This document shows positions 17,004 through 26,273 of a DNA stretch of 64,000 bases, one piece after another. The notes beneath the pieces are model-generated. The model made no database searches and was not told the DNA's origin. It was given only the letters and a program-made list of their open reading frames with translations. The translations under genes and the position numbers were made by a program. Origin of the DNA: Paludibacter sp. Its GTDB lineage: Bacteria; Bacteroidota; Bacteroidia; Bacteroidales; Paludibacteraceae. The stretch spans positions 1 through 64,000 of the forward strand of contig JAAFGX010000011.1 of NCBI GenBank assembly GCA_010365115.1. Direction: 5' to 3'. Numbering within the stretch: the stretch's first letter is position 1; every line of letters starts with the position of its first letter.

Positions 17004-17846
17004 TCAAAATTCATGATAACGATCTTTTAATAAATCTTTCATCCAAAGATTCAATCGCCATTGCTCCTGTACAAAAGAAATGTACCTGTTCCCTTTAACC
17101 ATATAAGGTGGCGGACCAAATTCGAGAGTTATTGATAAATATTGCCTGTTGTTTTGTTTTGCCAGTTTCACACATTTATCCCATATCAGCAAATGCTGTT
17201 TCAGGGCTTCTGCATATTCAACATTAGCAGGATCCCAAACTTGGGGACCCTCAGTATGACCTACTCTTGCATGGATATGACGGGTGTGAAGAATAGCTTT
17301 TTCAACAGCAGCTTGCTGATCTTCCAAATAACTCTCCGATACACAAAACCAGTGTGATATATCGAGGGTTAATTTTATATCCTTATTTCTTTCCAATACA
17401 GGACCAACCACATGTGCAGCATAGCTCCATTTATTTCGGTGCGTTTCCTGGTATATTGGAATGGAAAATTTTTCCTGAATATTATCGCAAACATTTAAAC
17501 AGCCCAAAATTTGATCGTAACTAAAAAACTCTCTTCCAGTTTGTGCACTGACGAATAAGGGCGTTTTATTTTCATTGCGAATCTCCATCAATTTAAGCAG
17601 ATCATTTTCGAGTGCGGCTATATAATCCGGGTAGTTTGTATAAGGCTGAATCACAGACATTAAAATGCTAAAATCAAGTTTGTAGTGATGCAACAGATCC
17701 AACACTTCCTGGTAATTATCTTCTTCTGCAAAAGGAAACCACTCTATTCCTGAATAGCCGGCTTGTTTTACAGAATTTAAAAATTCACTCCAAGGAATGG
17801 ATTCAAAACCCCATCGGGGACACATGAATTTAAGTTGGAATTGCAT
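17004..17846 (-). CDS. sugar phosphate isomerase/epimerase-like TIM-barrel protein
   Basis: This 280-residue protein (ATG at 17846; the frame extends two codons to a TTG) resembles the xylose-isomerase-like/AP-endonuclease-2 barrel family. Typical segments are GYSGIEWFPF near the N-terminus, YQETHRNKW, LTLDISHWF and HIHARVGHTEGPQ, which supply the expected metal-binding Glu, Asp and His residues. It has no signal peptide, so it acts in the cytoplasm, probably on a monosaccharide or derivative freed from the glycan. Only 8 bp separate it from the PhyH-like gene, suggesting the two act on the same compound. Confidence 0.78.
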   Translation of the reverse strand: MQFQLKFMCPRWGFESIPWSEFLNSVKQAGYSGIEWFPFAEEDNYQEVLDLLHHYKLDFSILMSVIQPYTNYPDYIAALENDLLKLMEIRNENKTPLFVSAQTGREFFSYDQILGCLNVCDNIQEKFSIPIYQETHRNKWSYAAHVVGPVLERNKDIKLTLDISHWFCVSESYLEDQQAAVEKAILHTRHIHARVGHTEGPQVWDPANVEYAEALKQHLLIWDKCVKLAKQNNRQYLSITLEFGPPPYMVKGNRYISFVQEQWRLNLWMKDLLKDRYHEF

Positions 17847-17854
17847 CCGCAAAT

Positions 17855-18670
17855 TTATGAATGATAGATTAAAGGATTTTGTTCGTCATTATTCAATGAA
17901 TCACCGACCGATAAAGTTTTTAAATAAACTTCCGGCAAAATATTGGGCTCGCCGTTAAACATATTACCGTCAGGCATATACGCACAAGTCATTGCTCTTC
18001 GATACCCGTTGGTCATATTTGCACCAGCACCATGAATGGTTAAGCCATTGTGAAAAGAACAACTACCGGCCTTCATGGCGGCAGATACTGAGGCTACTTG
18101 GGCAAATTGAGGATAAGCTTCAAAAATACCATCCATATTTTTACCAATACCCTTGTTTTCGAAACTTGTTTCTTTAAAAGAGCCGGGAATAAAATACAGG
18201 CAACCGTTTTCCAAGGTAGCATCATCCAATGCCACCCAAATAGAAAGCGCCCTTCTGTCGGTAAAAGACCAGAAAGGTGTATCCAAATGCCAGGAAGTGG
18301 GATTAGCCCATGGACGTTTAAACAAAGCCTGATCATGCCAGATTCTGATACCTTCGGCACCTGAAAGCTGTGCAGCCATTTTTCCAATCCTTTCATCTAA
18401 CATTATCTCCTTCACTTGGTCGTTGGTTTGCCAAAGGTTGAGCAACTGATCAAAGACTTTAGAGAAATACTCCGAGTCTTCGTTGATGCCGTCATCCTTA
18501 CCTACTTGAACATCTTTGCCCGGCATTTTAAGTCCTTTTCGTTCCTTAACCGCCTGCATTACAGCGCTGCGCCATTTTTCTAACTCTTCCGGAGAGAGAA
18601 AATCTTCAATTACAATAAAACCGTTGGTTTGAAAATATTGTATTTGTTCCTGAGTGAGTTCACAATTCAT
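17855..18670 (-). CDS. phytanoyl-CoA dioxygenase (PhyH)-like Fe(II)/2-oxoglutarate enzyme
   Basis: This 271-residue protein has the facial triad expected of PhyH-type oxygenases: H128-L-D130 (SWHLDTPFW) and distal H213 (LTIHGAG), followed by a conserved Arg in NGYRRAM. It has no signal peptide. Family members hydroxylate C-H bonds using O2 and 2-oxoglutarate. In this unit it sits between a GH106 rhamnosidase gene (11 bp) and the sugar isomerase-like gene (8 bp). It could oxidise a sugar or an O-methyl group; the substrate is not evident. Its O2 demand contrasts with the corrinoid system next door. Confidence 0.82.
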   Translation of the reverse strand: MNCELTQEQIQYFQTNGFIVIEDFLSPEELEKWRSAVMQAVKERKGLKMPGKDVQVGKDDGINEDSEYFSKVFDQLLNLWQTNDQVKEIMLDERIGKMAAQLSGAEGIRIWHDQALFKRPWANPTSWHLDTPFWSFTDRRALSIWVALDDATLENGCLYFIPGSFKETSFENKGIGKNMDGIFEAYPQFAQVASVSAAMKAGSCSFHNGLTIHGAGANMTNGYRRAMTCAYMPDGNMFNGEPNILPEVYLKTLSVGDSLNNDEQNPLIYHS

Positions 18671-18681
18671 ATCGTAAAATT

Positions 18682-21600
18682 TTAATTTTCTGTTTCAATT
18701 TGAACCGGACCTAGTAATCCTGCTGGTTGGAGAGGTGCATCTTTTACCCAATCAGATGGAAAAGTCATCCATGTATAAGTTTTGGTTGCATTCGGTTGTT
18801 TGTCACCTACAATGCGGTTCAGCCAAGGATTCGTTACAAAAATTTCTATTGTATTTTCGCCTTTTTTTACTGCTTTTGAAATATCCAATCTATACGGATA
18901 GCACCAAACTGCACCAACTGATTTTCCATTGATATTTATGCGAGCTAATTTTTCTACTCTCCCTAAATTGAGATAAACAGGCGAAGAAAGACCGCCCGAA
19001 TAATTAAATTTTGTAGTGTAAGTAGCTGTACCACTGTAATATTTAATTGCCGGATTGGCATTTGTGGTCCAATCAGTCAGTGTTTCAAAAACTATATTTG
19101 CAGGAGCATCCAATTTAGTGTTGAACGATACGTTCCACTTTCCGTCAAGTGTTTGAACAACAGAATTTTCTACAAAATTATTTCCTTCGGTCTTGTTGCC
19201 TGCTTTATTTCTAAAAACAACAAAGAATGCGTCTGTTTCGTTGAATTGCAAAGGAATAAAAGTCATCCCATTTCTTTCGGAAAATTCTGGTAATACTTTG
19301 ATTTCAGCATTGACTGCATTCCATAATTCGGGTTGCATACCGCTTACATTAAAGCCAAACTCACCTTTATAGGCTTTCGTTGTTTGATTGGTAATATAAT
19401 AAATATCTGTATTTCCATCCTTTCGGTGTGTATAATTAAACTGGTCAGGCAACACGATATCTGCATTTATTTTCAATCGATTAAAAGCTTCTACGAGACT
19501 AATATTGCGGAAAATTCGTCCATTGCCAACCTTTGCTTCGGTTATTTCTATTCCATCCACATTTCCCCATAGTTCCTTGGCCATTTGTTTCACTTGTTGG
19601 TCAGCTTGCGGATAATTCTGTAAACTTGGCGATTGCGTTGGAGGATTTCCTAAAACGGTAGCCCCAGCATTTACTAATTCACTGATTTTACGCAACACCT
19701 CAGGTCGCATTGTTTTCAATGCTGGCAATACTAGAATATTATAACTAATACCAGACTTCAACACAATTTTTCCATCCTTTACTTTTGCATCGCGCAACAG
19801 AATTTCAGCATTTACATAATCATAATCTCTTCCTTCGGGCAATGCTGGATTCAATGTACCCGATTGTTTAGGTGTATCCTCGCCCAAAAAGTACAGAATA
19901 TCAGCTACATGCAAACCACTTTGCAATAAAGCACTGGAACGTTGAACATAATGAAAATACGGTTTGGCTTCGAAAAACCAAGTGTTATTTCTATTTAAAT
20001 CCGTTCCGAACCAAGCATTTACACCCGGACCTTTATCATATGGTTGATGAATATATAAATGAAAAACAAAGTGGTTGATTCCTTGCGAAAACGACCAATC
20101 GCCCAATGATTTAAGATCGCGGGGCATTTGAGTATAGTTCCAATGCGAAGTAAATGCTTCGGCAGAGGTTTTGTTTTTTCCATAGATATTGGCGCAAGAA
20201 GAAGCAATTCTGCACTCCGAAGGACCGAGATCTAAGGAAGAGTTCCAAAACTCACCACCAACTTCATCCAACGCACCACCGTACATCAGCGACTCACCTG
20301 GATAACCGAAACCATAATTTTCGCCCCACAACTTCATTCCATCTTTATGTGCTTTTTCACGCAATCCGGTTACATATTCTGTGGCAATCATATTGGCTAC
20401 TATTCGGCGTAAATCCCAAAGAAAACGATCTGATTTTTCTGCACTTTCCACTACTCGACCTGTTAGCACAGGAAACCAAGGTTCGGGATCATATCCGTAC
20501 ACTTTTTTCCAAATTTCAGTCATTCCATCCGTCCAGTTTTGCGGACCTTGTTCAAAACTATCCATCACCACATGACGCAAAGCAGTACGATCTTTTTTAG
20601 GAATACGTCTGATTATTTCGCCCACAAAATTATCATAATGAAATTCCGTGTGTTTTTTATTCATTTTATCAATCTCAAAACCTTCAGCTTCAGGAGTTAC
20701 TGGACCATTTTTGGATCCTGTTGGAACCATTCCAGTTCGCACTATTGTCCAATCGCCTTCGGGAGCATCCCAAATTAAACGACCATTTTTATCCACTTTG
20801 TCGGTAATGTTAAGTACGGTTGATTGATTTACATTCAACTCTTTCGATTCGGGTTCAGTTGAATTTTTCCATAAATACGTATCCCATGAAATATTGGGAG
20901 TAGCACTCATTTTTGCCAATTGTTTTTCATTGTAATCTTCAATTAAAGCAGCACTTCCCAATTCAATTTCGGAAATACAACCAATGGCTTTATTTTTTGT
21001 CAAATCAATCCAACCTAACAACGGACCTCCATCGGTAATTACCACGCGGAGTTCATTTGTTTTAATCACTGGAAATGTTTCCACAATATCAGCAAACATC
21101 TTAGGGCCGCCCTTTTGATCCACAATTTGACGATCAATTTTTTTGCGAAATATTGTTTTCCAATATTTATTGTAATTTTTGTATTGTACTTCGATATAAG
21201 CATTCATGGGCACTTCCGAAGGCACAAGACGCATACTTCTAATTTCCTCCGTTTTATCTAGCAGAATATCAATAGTCACCGGATAGGAGTGGAACGAAAC
21301 ATAAGTTTCTTTTTTATCGTCAAAAAGCAACTCAGGTTGAGCCAGATTAGGAGTAGAAGTAACCGAACGAATAGATTTATTAATGTTGTGTTGATCGTTT
21401 TTAGGGGTTTTAAAGGCTTGTACTACTACTTGCTGAAAGTCTTTAAAGGGAGTTTCCAATTGAATGTTGATTTTTTGATTTCCTTTCACTTCGATTTCCG
21501 AACTGTTCAAATACCGCATTGTTTTATCCGCAGTTACCCACGGACCGCCAGACATGGACCATCCCGGACAATTAAACATCCCCACTTTAATGCCTATTCT

Positions 21601-21930
21601 TTTTGCTTCGCGGATAGCATGTTCCATTAATTGCCACCATTTTTCGCTTAACACCAACACGTCACCTTGCTTCACATTCTCATCGTTTACATTCGATATA
21701 AATGCCTCGCCTATACCTACTTTATGCATGGCTTCCAAATCTTTGGTAATTCCTTCTTTGGTAATATTGCCGCTTATCCAATACCAATAAACCCACGGCT
21801 TAGTAGCTTCTGGTGGATTTCTAAAATCTGCTTCAATATCTGCTGCCTTTATTGCAATAGTATTAAAAATAATGGCAATAAAAACGATTAAAAATTTCAA
21901 TCCTCTTTTCATGATTTCTAGATATTTCAT
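18682..21930 (-). CDS. alpha-L-rhamnosidase, GH106
   Basis: This 1082-residue secreted protein matches the GH106 layout. The start is the ATG at 21930; an internal ATG at 21912 would give a tidier signal peptide (MKRGLKFLIVFIAIIF). The N-terminal FRNPPEATKPWVYWYWISGN and GIKVGMFNCPGWSMSGGPWV are characteristic of the family barrel. WGENYGFGYPGE and DEVGGEFW carry candidate catalytic acids. The C-terminus (about 960-1082) is a galactose-binding-like beta-sandwich ending NTIEIFVTNPWLNR. GH106 enzymes remove alpha-L-rhamnose, often from pectic or algal side chains. It complements the GH78 enzyme at 5100. Confidence 0.9.
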   Translation of the reverse strand: MKYLEIMKRGLKFLIVFIAIIFNTIAIKAADIEADFRNPPEATKPWVYWYWISGNITKEGITKDLEAMHKVGIGEAFISNVNDENVKQGDVLVLSEKWWQLMEHAIREAKRIGIKVGMFNCPGWSMSGGPWVTADKTMRYLNSSEIEVKGNQKINIQLETPFKDFQQVVVQAFKTPKNDQHNINKSIRSVTSTPNLAQPELLFDDKKETYVSFHSYPVTIDILLDKTEEIRSMRLVPSEVPMNAYIEVQYKNYNKYWKTIFRKKIDRQIVDQKGGPKMFADIVETFPVIKTNELRVVITDGGPLLGWIDLTKNKAIGCISEIELGSAALIEDYNEKQLAKMSATPNISWDTYLWKNSTEPESKELNVNQSTVLNITDKVDKNGRLIWDAPEGDWTIVRTGMVPTGSKNGPVTPEAEGFEIDKMNKKHTEFHYDNFVGEIIRRIPKKDRTALRHVVMDSFEQGPQNWTDGMTEIWKKVYGYDPEPWFPVLTGRVVESAEKSDRFLWDLRRIVANMIATEYVTGLREKAHKDGMKLWGENYGFGYPGESLMYGGALDEVGGEFWNSSLDLGPSECRIASSCANIYGKNKTSAEAFTSHWNYTQMPRDLKSLGDWSFSQGINHFVFHLYIHQPYDKGPGVNAWFGTDLNRNNTWFFEAKPYFHYVQRSSALLQSGLHVADILYFLGEDTPKQSGTLNPALPEGRDYDYVNAEILLRDAKVKDGKIVLKSGISYNILVLPALKTMRPEVLRKISELVNAGATVLGNPPTQSPSLQNYPQADQQVKQMAKELWGNVDGIEITEAKVGNGRIFRNISLVEAFNRLKINADIVLPDQFNYTHRKDGNTDIYYITNQTTKAYKGEFGFNVSGMQPELWNAVNAEIKVLPEFSERNGMTFIPLQFNETDAFFVVFRNKAGNKTEGNNFVENSVVQTLDGKWNVSFNTKLDAPANIVFETLTDWTTNANPAIKYYSGTATYTTKFNYSGGLSSPVYLNLGRVEKLARININGKSVGAVWCYPYRLDISKAVKKGENTIEIFVTNPWLNRIVGDKQPNATKTYTWMTFPSDWVKDAPLQPAGLLGPVQIETEN

Positions 21931-21947
21931 GTTCTATTATTTATATT

Positions 21948-24900
21948 TTATTCCTTAATTATTACTTTTTGATTTATTCCATTTTTATTCTCAACTTCAA
22001 TCAAGTAAGCACCTTTGGCATAACAACTTAAATTCAAGGTGAAATTTCCATTTTCAACAGATTTTGAATAAATGATTCCTGTAATTGACATAATTGTAAC
22101 GTTGAACTTTTCGCTTTCATCATCCGTACAGTCAAATTTTACGAAAGATTTCACCGGATTGGGATATGCGTTAAAGTGTTGTCGGGTAGATGCATCTAAT
22201 TTATCAGTGGCGTTCTTATACATAATAGTGGCATTAACCGCTTTACTTTCGCTGAAATTATCTTTCACTTTAAAATATATTTTCTTTTGACCTGGGTTGG
22301 CACTTAAACTATATGAAAAATTTACATTATAATTTTGCCAACTGGCATCAGAGAAGTCCTCTTTTTCACTAATTATGAATGCTGTTGGAACTCGTCCCGC
22401 AACTTCATTTGTGACAGAAATAGTATTTTTTTCAGTAAACACATTTCCATTGTCCAGTTGAAAATTGGTAACTTCCAGATTCCCAAAAATACTAAAATCA
22501 GTATCAGTGGTCAACAATGGGTCGTCAAATTTTGTAGCCAAGGTTGTTCCTTTTCTTAAATCGAAGGCGTAAATATGAATTTTACCCGCATCGGTATGTC
22601 CAAAAACAGGCATGAATTTCAATTCCATAATTTTATCTCTCCACGTAGGTTCAATACCAATTGGATACGTATATTCACGGTATTGATCGTCGTTTGGTAC
22701 AATCGGTAACAATATCGCATTAGTTTCTGTATAGTCGGTTTTGTCAGTTTTCCAATACAATTTTGCAAGCGACGAATTGGTTTCGTTTTTCATAACAAAA
22801 TGCACTTGATGCAAATTGCTGAAATTCAAATTCATGGGTTTGCTTGTCATCAATACAGGATTTTCGTCCGTCAGTCTGGCATGAAAACCTAATTGGTCAA
22901 CTACACATTTTTTCAACCCCGAAACCACAACCAATGCACTATCTGCTTTAAAATCAAAAACTTTTGTTCCATACTGATTTCTCATGGGTGTTCTCGGCAC
23001 AGATAACCGTTTCAAATAAGTTGGAATTGCTTTTACCGTTTGATTATTGCCATCAACCAATCTGTACATTCCGCTCGGATGTGGTTCAAACATTGCTTTT
23101 CCTGAAGAATAAACAGTCACATCAGAAACCTCGAGATATGATCCGTCAGCAACACGTTTTTTTAATTTCAACGTACTGTTCGCTTGTCCTCCAACCGTAA
23201 GTATACAAAACGGTTTTAATGCCTCTATCTCTTCCATCTTTGGGTCAACATCCGCATCACCTGGCTCTGTAACAAAGGAATACATTCTACAAGCCGGTAA
23301 ATTGTTAGTTCCTAAATTCACAAACGCACTTCCTGTTTTTGCTTTCAAAGTCAAGCGATATGAAGAGGCATTCATCGCATTAGCAATGGGAATATTGAAC
23401 CAATCGTTATCTTGTGGCATGAAATACTCTTTGGTGGTAACTACCTTGTTTTGTCCAAAAACAGTAGCCGTAACAGTCGCTTCAATATTTACGTAACCCG
23501 TAGTTGCCGGGCTCACATTTACAGCAATGGAACTTAAGGGAGAACCATTAACGGGCGAAAAATCATAGGTGTAAATTGAACTTAAAGACGCTTTTTTATT
23601 GGCAGCCGTATCGTTGAACAAAGCCACTTTTTCTTGCCAATCGTTAGCTGGAACATAATTGATTTCCATTGATTTAAGTGTCTCTACACCATCTTTCATA
23701 TCGGCAATTTCAATTTCAACCAAATCATCGGCTCCACTGTTGGCGGATTTAAAAGTCCAACCAGTATCTTTCAATGAAAATGTTTTCCATGCGCCTGTAT
23801 TTGTTTTTTTTACAGTTGCAATTTCACTTAGTCCCGTAGATAATTTTCCATACACTTTAAATTGGTCTAATCCCTGATCCAGGTAATCGAAAGTCAAAAC
23901 TGCACCATACATTCCATTGTATCTTAACCTATCATCAATACTTATGCTGATTCTATCTTTGGCAGAATTTGTTTGAACAGCTTTTTGACCGTTGATAGTT
24001 ACGTAAGTATATTTCGTGCCCGGATAATCATCTTTTTGGTAAAGTCCTAGCCATACATTTTTCAATATAAACGTTTTCATGGCTTTAGGTGAATAATAAT
24101 CGTTACGACTGAACTGATTATACAATTTAGTTATTAAGGCAGAACCAGCCATTTCGTTGGCATAATGTTGGTAACGATTGATATACGTTTGACTTAAATC
24201 GTTATCGTACATCCAAAAATAATCGACATTGTCGACAAGCAACCTGTTGAACAAACTAATGGGATGACCCATATATTCCGAAAAAGTGTCATTATTGATC
24301 TGAGCTTGCTCTTCATAATAAACACTCACATTCTTGTCGTATTTATGTCTATTGGCGATGTATTGGAAACCAGAATTTACAGATCCCCATTCGGTACTCA
24401 TCGATTGCCAACCGTTGTATTTTATGGCAACACCATTATGTGCAGCATACGTTCCAACTTTCCAATCGATTAAATTTTGGTCGCGCCAAGCCTCAGTATT
24501 CCAACCTACAGCGCCTGTAAATAGTTTTTTTGTAGTGAAATGTTTTTTATACGTATCAATGCACCATTTAATATGATCGAAATAATTTTGATTAGAATAA
24601 CCATAAGTTGTCCATTGATCTTCGAACATATTAGGATCATCGCCGCTGATAGTAATTTCTTCCCAACGTCCATAACCATTTATAGCAATTTCATTCAGCG
24701 TTTCTTCGTTTTTGTATCTTTCTGCAACAGCCTTTATAAACAATTCATATTTCTCCTTAAAAATGGGATCAAAATAGTTGGGGAAACACAAAGTTCCAAT
24801 CCAATACCCAGTTACCATATCGCAGATATTAATATTATCTATCGTCAGGTTACCACTTTTAATAATAATCTCCACTTTGTAATCGTCCGAAAGAGGACTA

Positions 24901-25661
24901 AAAGTGAACGTCTTTGTTCCGCTTTCGCCAACATTTGCTGTCCAGATGGTTTCAATTGGCGCATTAGCAGGATTTGATTTTGAATACGCTTTTGCAGAAA
25001 AAGTTGTAGCAGCATTTGCTCTGTAAGAAAATTGCAGGCAAAAACTTGGTGAAGGACGATTCGGATAGAGTGGATTTGGTGGATTGTACGTAGGATTTGT
25101 AATGCCTTTGCTTCGATTAAACACTTGGTTTGTACCAGTTTCAATCATCACTTTTGGAGTAGTTGTACTCATTTGCAACGACTTACCACCTGAAATTGGA
25201 TTTGTCGTACTTTTAGTTCCATATAAAATGTAACCTTTATCGGCAGTTGATTCAAAACTTTCCCAATATCCAGCAACAATGCGGCGAATGTTGTACTTAG
25301 AATACAAGTAATCCGGTGAATCGTTTATTGAAAAGTTAGCCGTTGTGGCAAGGAATGATACTTTTTTTCCAGCAGCTTTATAATCGGCAATCAATTTATC
25401 AACATACGACCAATCATAAACACCCTCACTCGTTTCAATGTCACCCCAAGAAGTGTGAATACTCGCTCCAAAAATTATATTGCTCGATAAAGCCGCATTG
25501 TTAAAGGTTGGATTTACTTCCGGAATTTTATAAAATGTTCCTTTACGCGCAAGTGGATCACTTTCACGATAAATCCTATCATCGGGATGCGTTTGAGCTG
25601 AGATAAATATAAAATTTAAAACAAGGAGAAAAATAGTAAGAAAAATATTATTGCGATTCAT
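21948..25661 (-). CDS. large type IX-secreted putative TIM-barrel glycoside hydrolase
   Basis: This 1237-residue protein has a signal peptide (about 1-22), a barrel-like region (about 40-560) with GVYDWSYVDK, GRWEE (331-335) and YYEEQAQ, several beta-sandwich domains, and a C-terminal type IX sorting domain (AYPNPVKSF ... KGAYLIEV ... KVIIKE). It is a paralogue of the 878-residue protein at 7903, sharing the motif order and MGHP...LFNR, but is about 360 residues longer because of the extra beta domains and sorting domain. It is the first gene of its unit, just after site B. The glycoside hydrolase assignment rests on fold-like motifs only; no named family is recognised. Confidence 0.62.
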   Translation of the reverse strand: MNRNNIFLTIFLLVLNFIFISAQTHPDDRIYRESDPLARKGTFYKIPEVNPTFNNAALSSNIIFGASIHTSWGDIETSEGVYDWSYVDKLIADYKAAGKKVSFLATTANFSINDSPDYLYSKYNIRRIVAGYWESFESTADKGYILYGTKSTTNPISGGKSLQMSTTTPKVMIETGTNQVFNRSKGITNPTYNPPNPLYPNRPSPSFCLQFSYRANAATTFSAKAYSKSNPANAPIETIWTANVGESGTKTFTFSPLSDDYKVEIIIKSGNLTIDNINICDMVTGYWIGTLCFPNYFDPIFKEKYELFIKAVAERYKNEETLNEIAINGYGRWEEITISGDDPNMFEDQWTTYGYSNQNYFDHIKWCIDTYKKHFTTKKLFTGAVGWNTEAWRDQNLIDWKVGTYAAHNGVAIKYNGWQSMSTEWGSVNSGFQYIANRHKYDKNVSVYYEEQAQINNDTFSEYMGHPISLFNRLLVDNVDYFWMYDNDLSQTYINRYQHYANEMAGSALITKLYNQFSRNDYYSPKAMKTFILKNVWLGLYQKDDYPGTKYTYVTINGQKAVQTNSAKDRISISIDDRLRYNGMYGAVLTFDYLDQGLDQFKVYGKLSTGLSEIATVKKTNTGAWKTFSLKDTGWTFKSANSGADDLVEIEIADMKDGVETLKSMEINYVPANDWQEKVALFNDTAANKKASLSSIYTYDFSPVNGSPLSSIAVNVSPATTGYVNIEATVTATVFGQNKVVTTKEYFMPQDNDWFNIPIANAMNASSYRLTLKAKTGSAFVNLGTNNLPACRMYSFVTEPGDADVDPKMEEIEALKPFCILTVGGQANSTLKLKKRVADGSYLEVSDVTVYSSGKAMFEPHPSGMYRLVDGNNQTVKAIPTYLKRLSVPRTPMRNQYGTKVFDFKADSALVVVSGLKKCVVDQLGFHARLTDENPVLMTSKPMNLNFSNLHQVHFVMKNETNSSLAKLYWKTDKTDYTETNAILLPIVPNDDQYREYTYPIGIEPTWRDKIMELKFMPVFGHTDAGKIHIYAFDLRKGTTLATKFDDPLLTTDTDFSIFGNLEVTNFQLDNGNVFTEKNTISVTNEVAGRVPTAFIISEKEDFSDASWQNYNVNFSYSLSANPGQKKIYFKVKDNFSESKAVNATIMYKNATDKLDASTRQHFNAYPNPVKSFVKFDCTDDESEKFNVTIMSITGIIYSKSVENGNFTLNLSCYAKGAYLIEVENKNGINQKVIIKE

Positions 25662-25734
25662 TCTGATTATTTTTAATAAATTTAAGGAATATAACTGCGT
25701 TGTTAATCAATAAAATGTTTTTCAAAACATGTAA

Positions 25735-25801
25735 CAAAGATAATCAGAGAAAATTGATATCAAAATTGTAAATGTATCATATAAATGTCTTTTTGTAACA
25801 T
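25735..25801 (-). promoter_or_regulatory. locus operator and promoter, site B
   Basis: Minus strand: ATGTTAC (25795-25801), ATGATAC (25774-25780, 21 bp away), a 31-bp gap, then the -7 box TATCTTTG (25735-25742). TTTG lies 18 bp before the -7 box, a good -33 match. It drives the unit from 25661 to 14696. Confidence 0.74.
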
Positions 25802-25824
25802 AGCAGTGATTTAAAAGGTTAAAC

Positions 25825-25871
25825 AAAAAAAAGAAACCTAAAAATCAGTAAACAACTGATGTTTAGGTTTC
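25825..25871 (-). terminator. Rho-independent terminator of the mutarotase unit
   Basis: Arms GAAACCTAAA (25833-25842) and TTTAGGTTTC (25862-25871) pair, with an inner ATCAGT/ACTGAT stem. On the minus strand the hairpin is followed by a run of eight T. It lies 35 bp after the mutarotase stop and just upstream of site B. Confidence 0.85.
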
Positions 25872-25905
25872 ATAACTTAATATTATTTGCTGTAATTAAA
25901 ATGAA

Positions 25906-26220
25906 TTAATCCAAATGAAAAACTTCGACAAGTGGTTCGGTCACGGGTGAATTATCAGGGTTTACGACTGAAATATCAGCCATATAGTCCCACCATTTCT
26001 GATTAATTGGGTTACTACCTAAGTCTTGAGAATTTCCGGTGCCATTTATTTTTTGAACGGCAAAAAGAACATTATTGGGCTCATCTAAAAAAGTAGAATA
26101 TTCTGAAACTCCTTCGTTCGATAACAATTGTTTGATTTCCGGCCAAAGTGCATCATGTCGTTTTTTGTATTCGGCAATACAGCCAGACTTTAAATACATT
26201 TTAAACGCAATTCTTTCCAT
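25906..26220 (-). CDS. rhaM: L-rhamnose mutarotase
   Basis: This 104-residue protein is the size of the RhaM/RhaU family, which interconverts alpha and beta anomers of L-rhamnose. It has the conserved N-terminal MYLKSG, Y18 and H22 in YKKRHDALWPEI (H22 is the position of the catalytic His in the E. coli enzyme), and the WWDYMADI motif. It has no signal peptide. It follows the GH110-like gene by 53 bp and ends at a strong terminator. It feeds rhamnose into catabolism after import by RhaT. No isomerase, kinase or aldolase for rhamnose is in this window. Confidence 0.92.
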   Translation of the reverse strand: MERIAFKMYLKSGCIAEYKKRHDALWPEIKQLLSNEGVSEYSTFLDEPNNVLFAVQKINGTGNSQDLGSNPINQKWWDYMADISVVNPDNSPVTEPLVEVFHLD

Positions 26221-26273
26221 ATAATATGATTTAATTGTTTACAAATAAACCATTAATCTTAGTTCTCTTCAAT

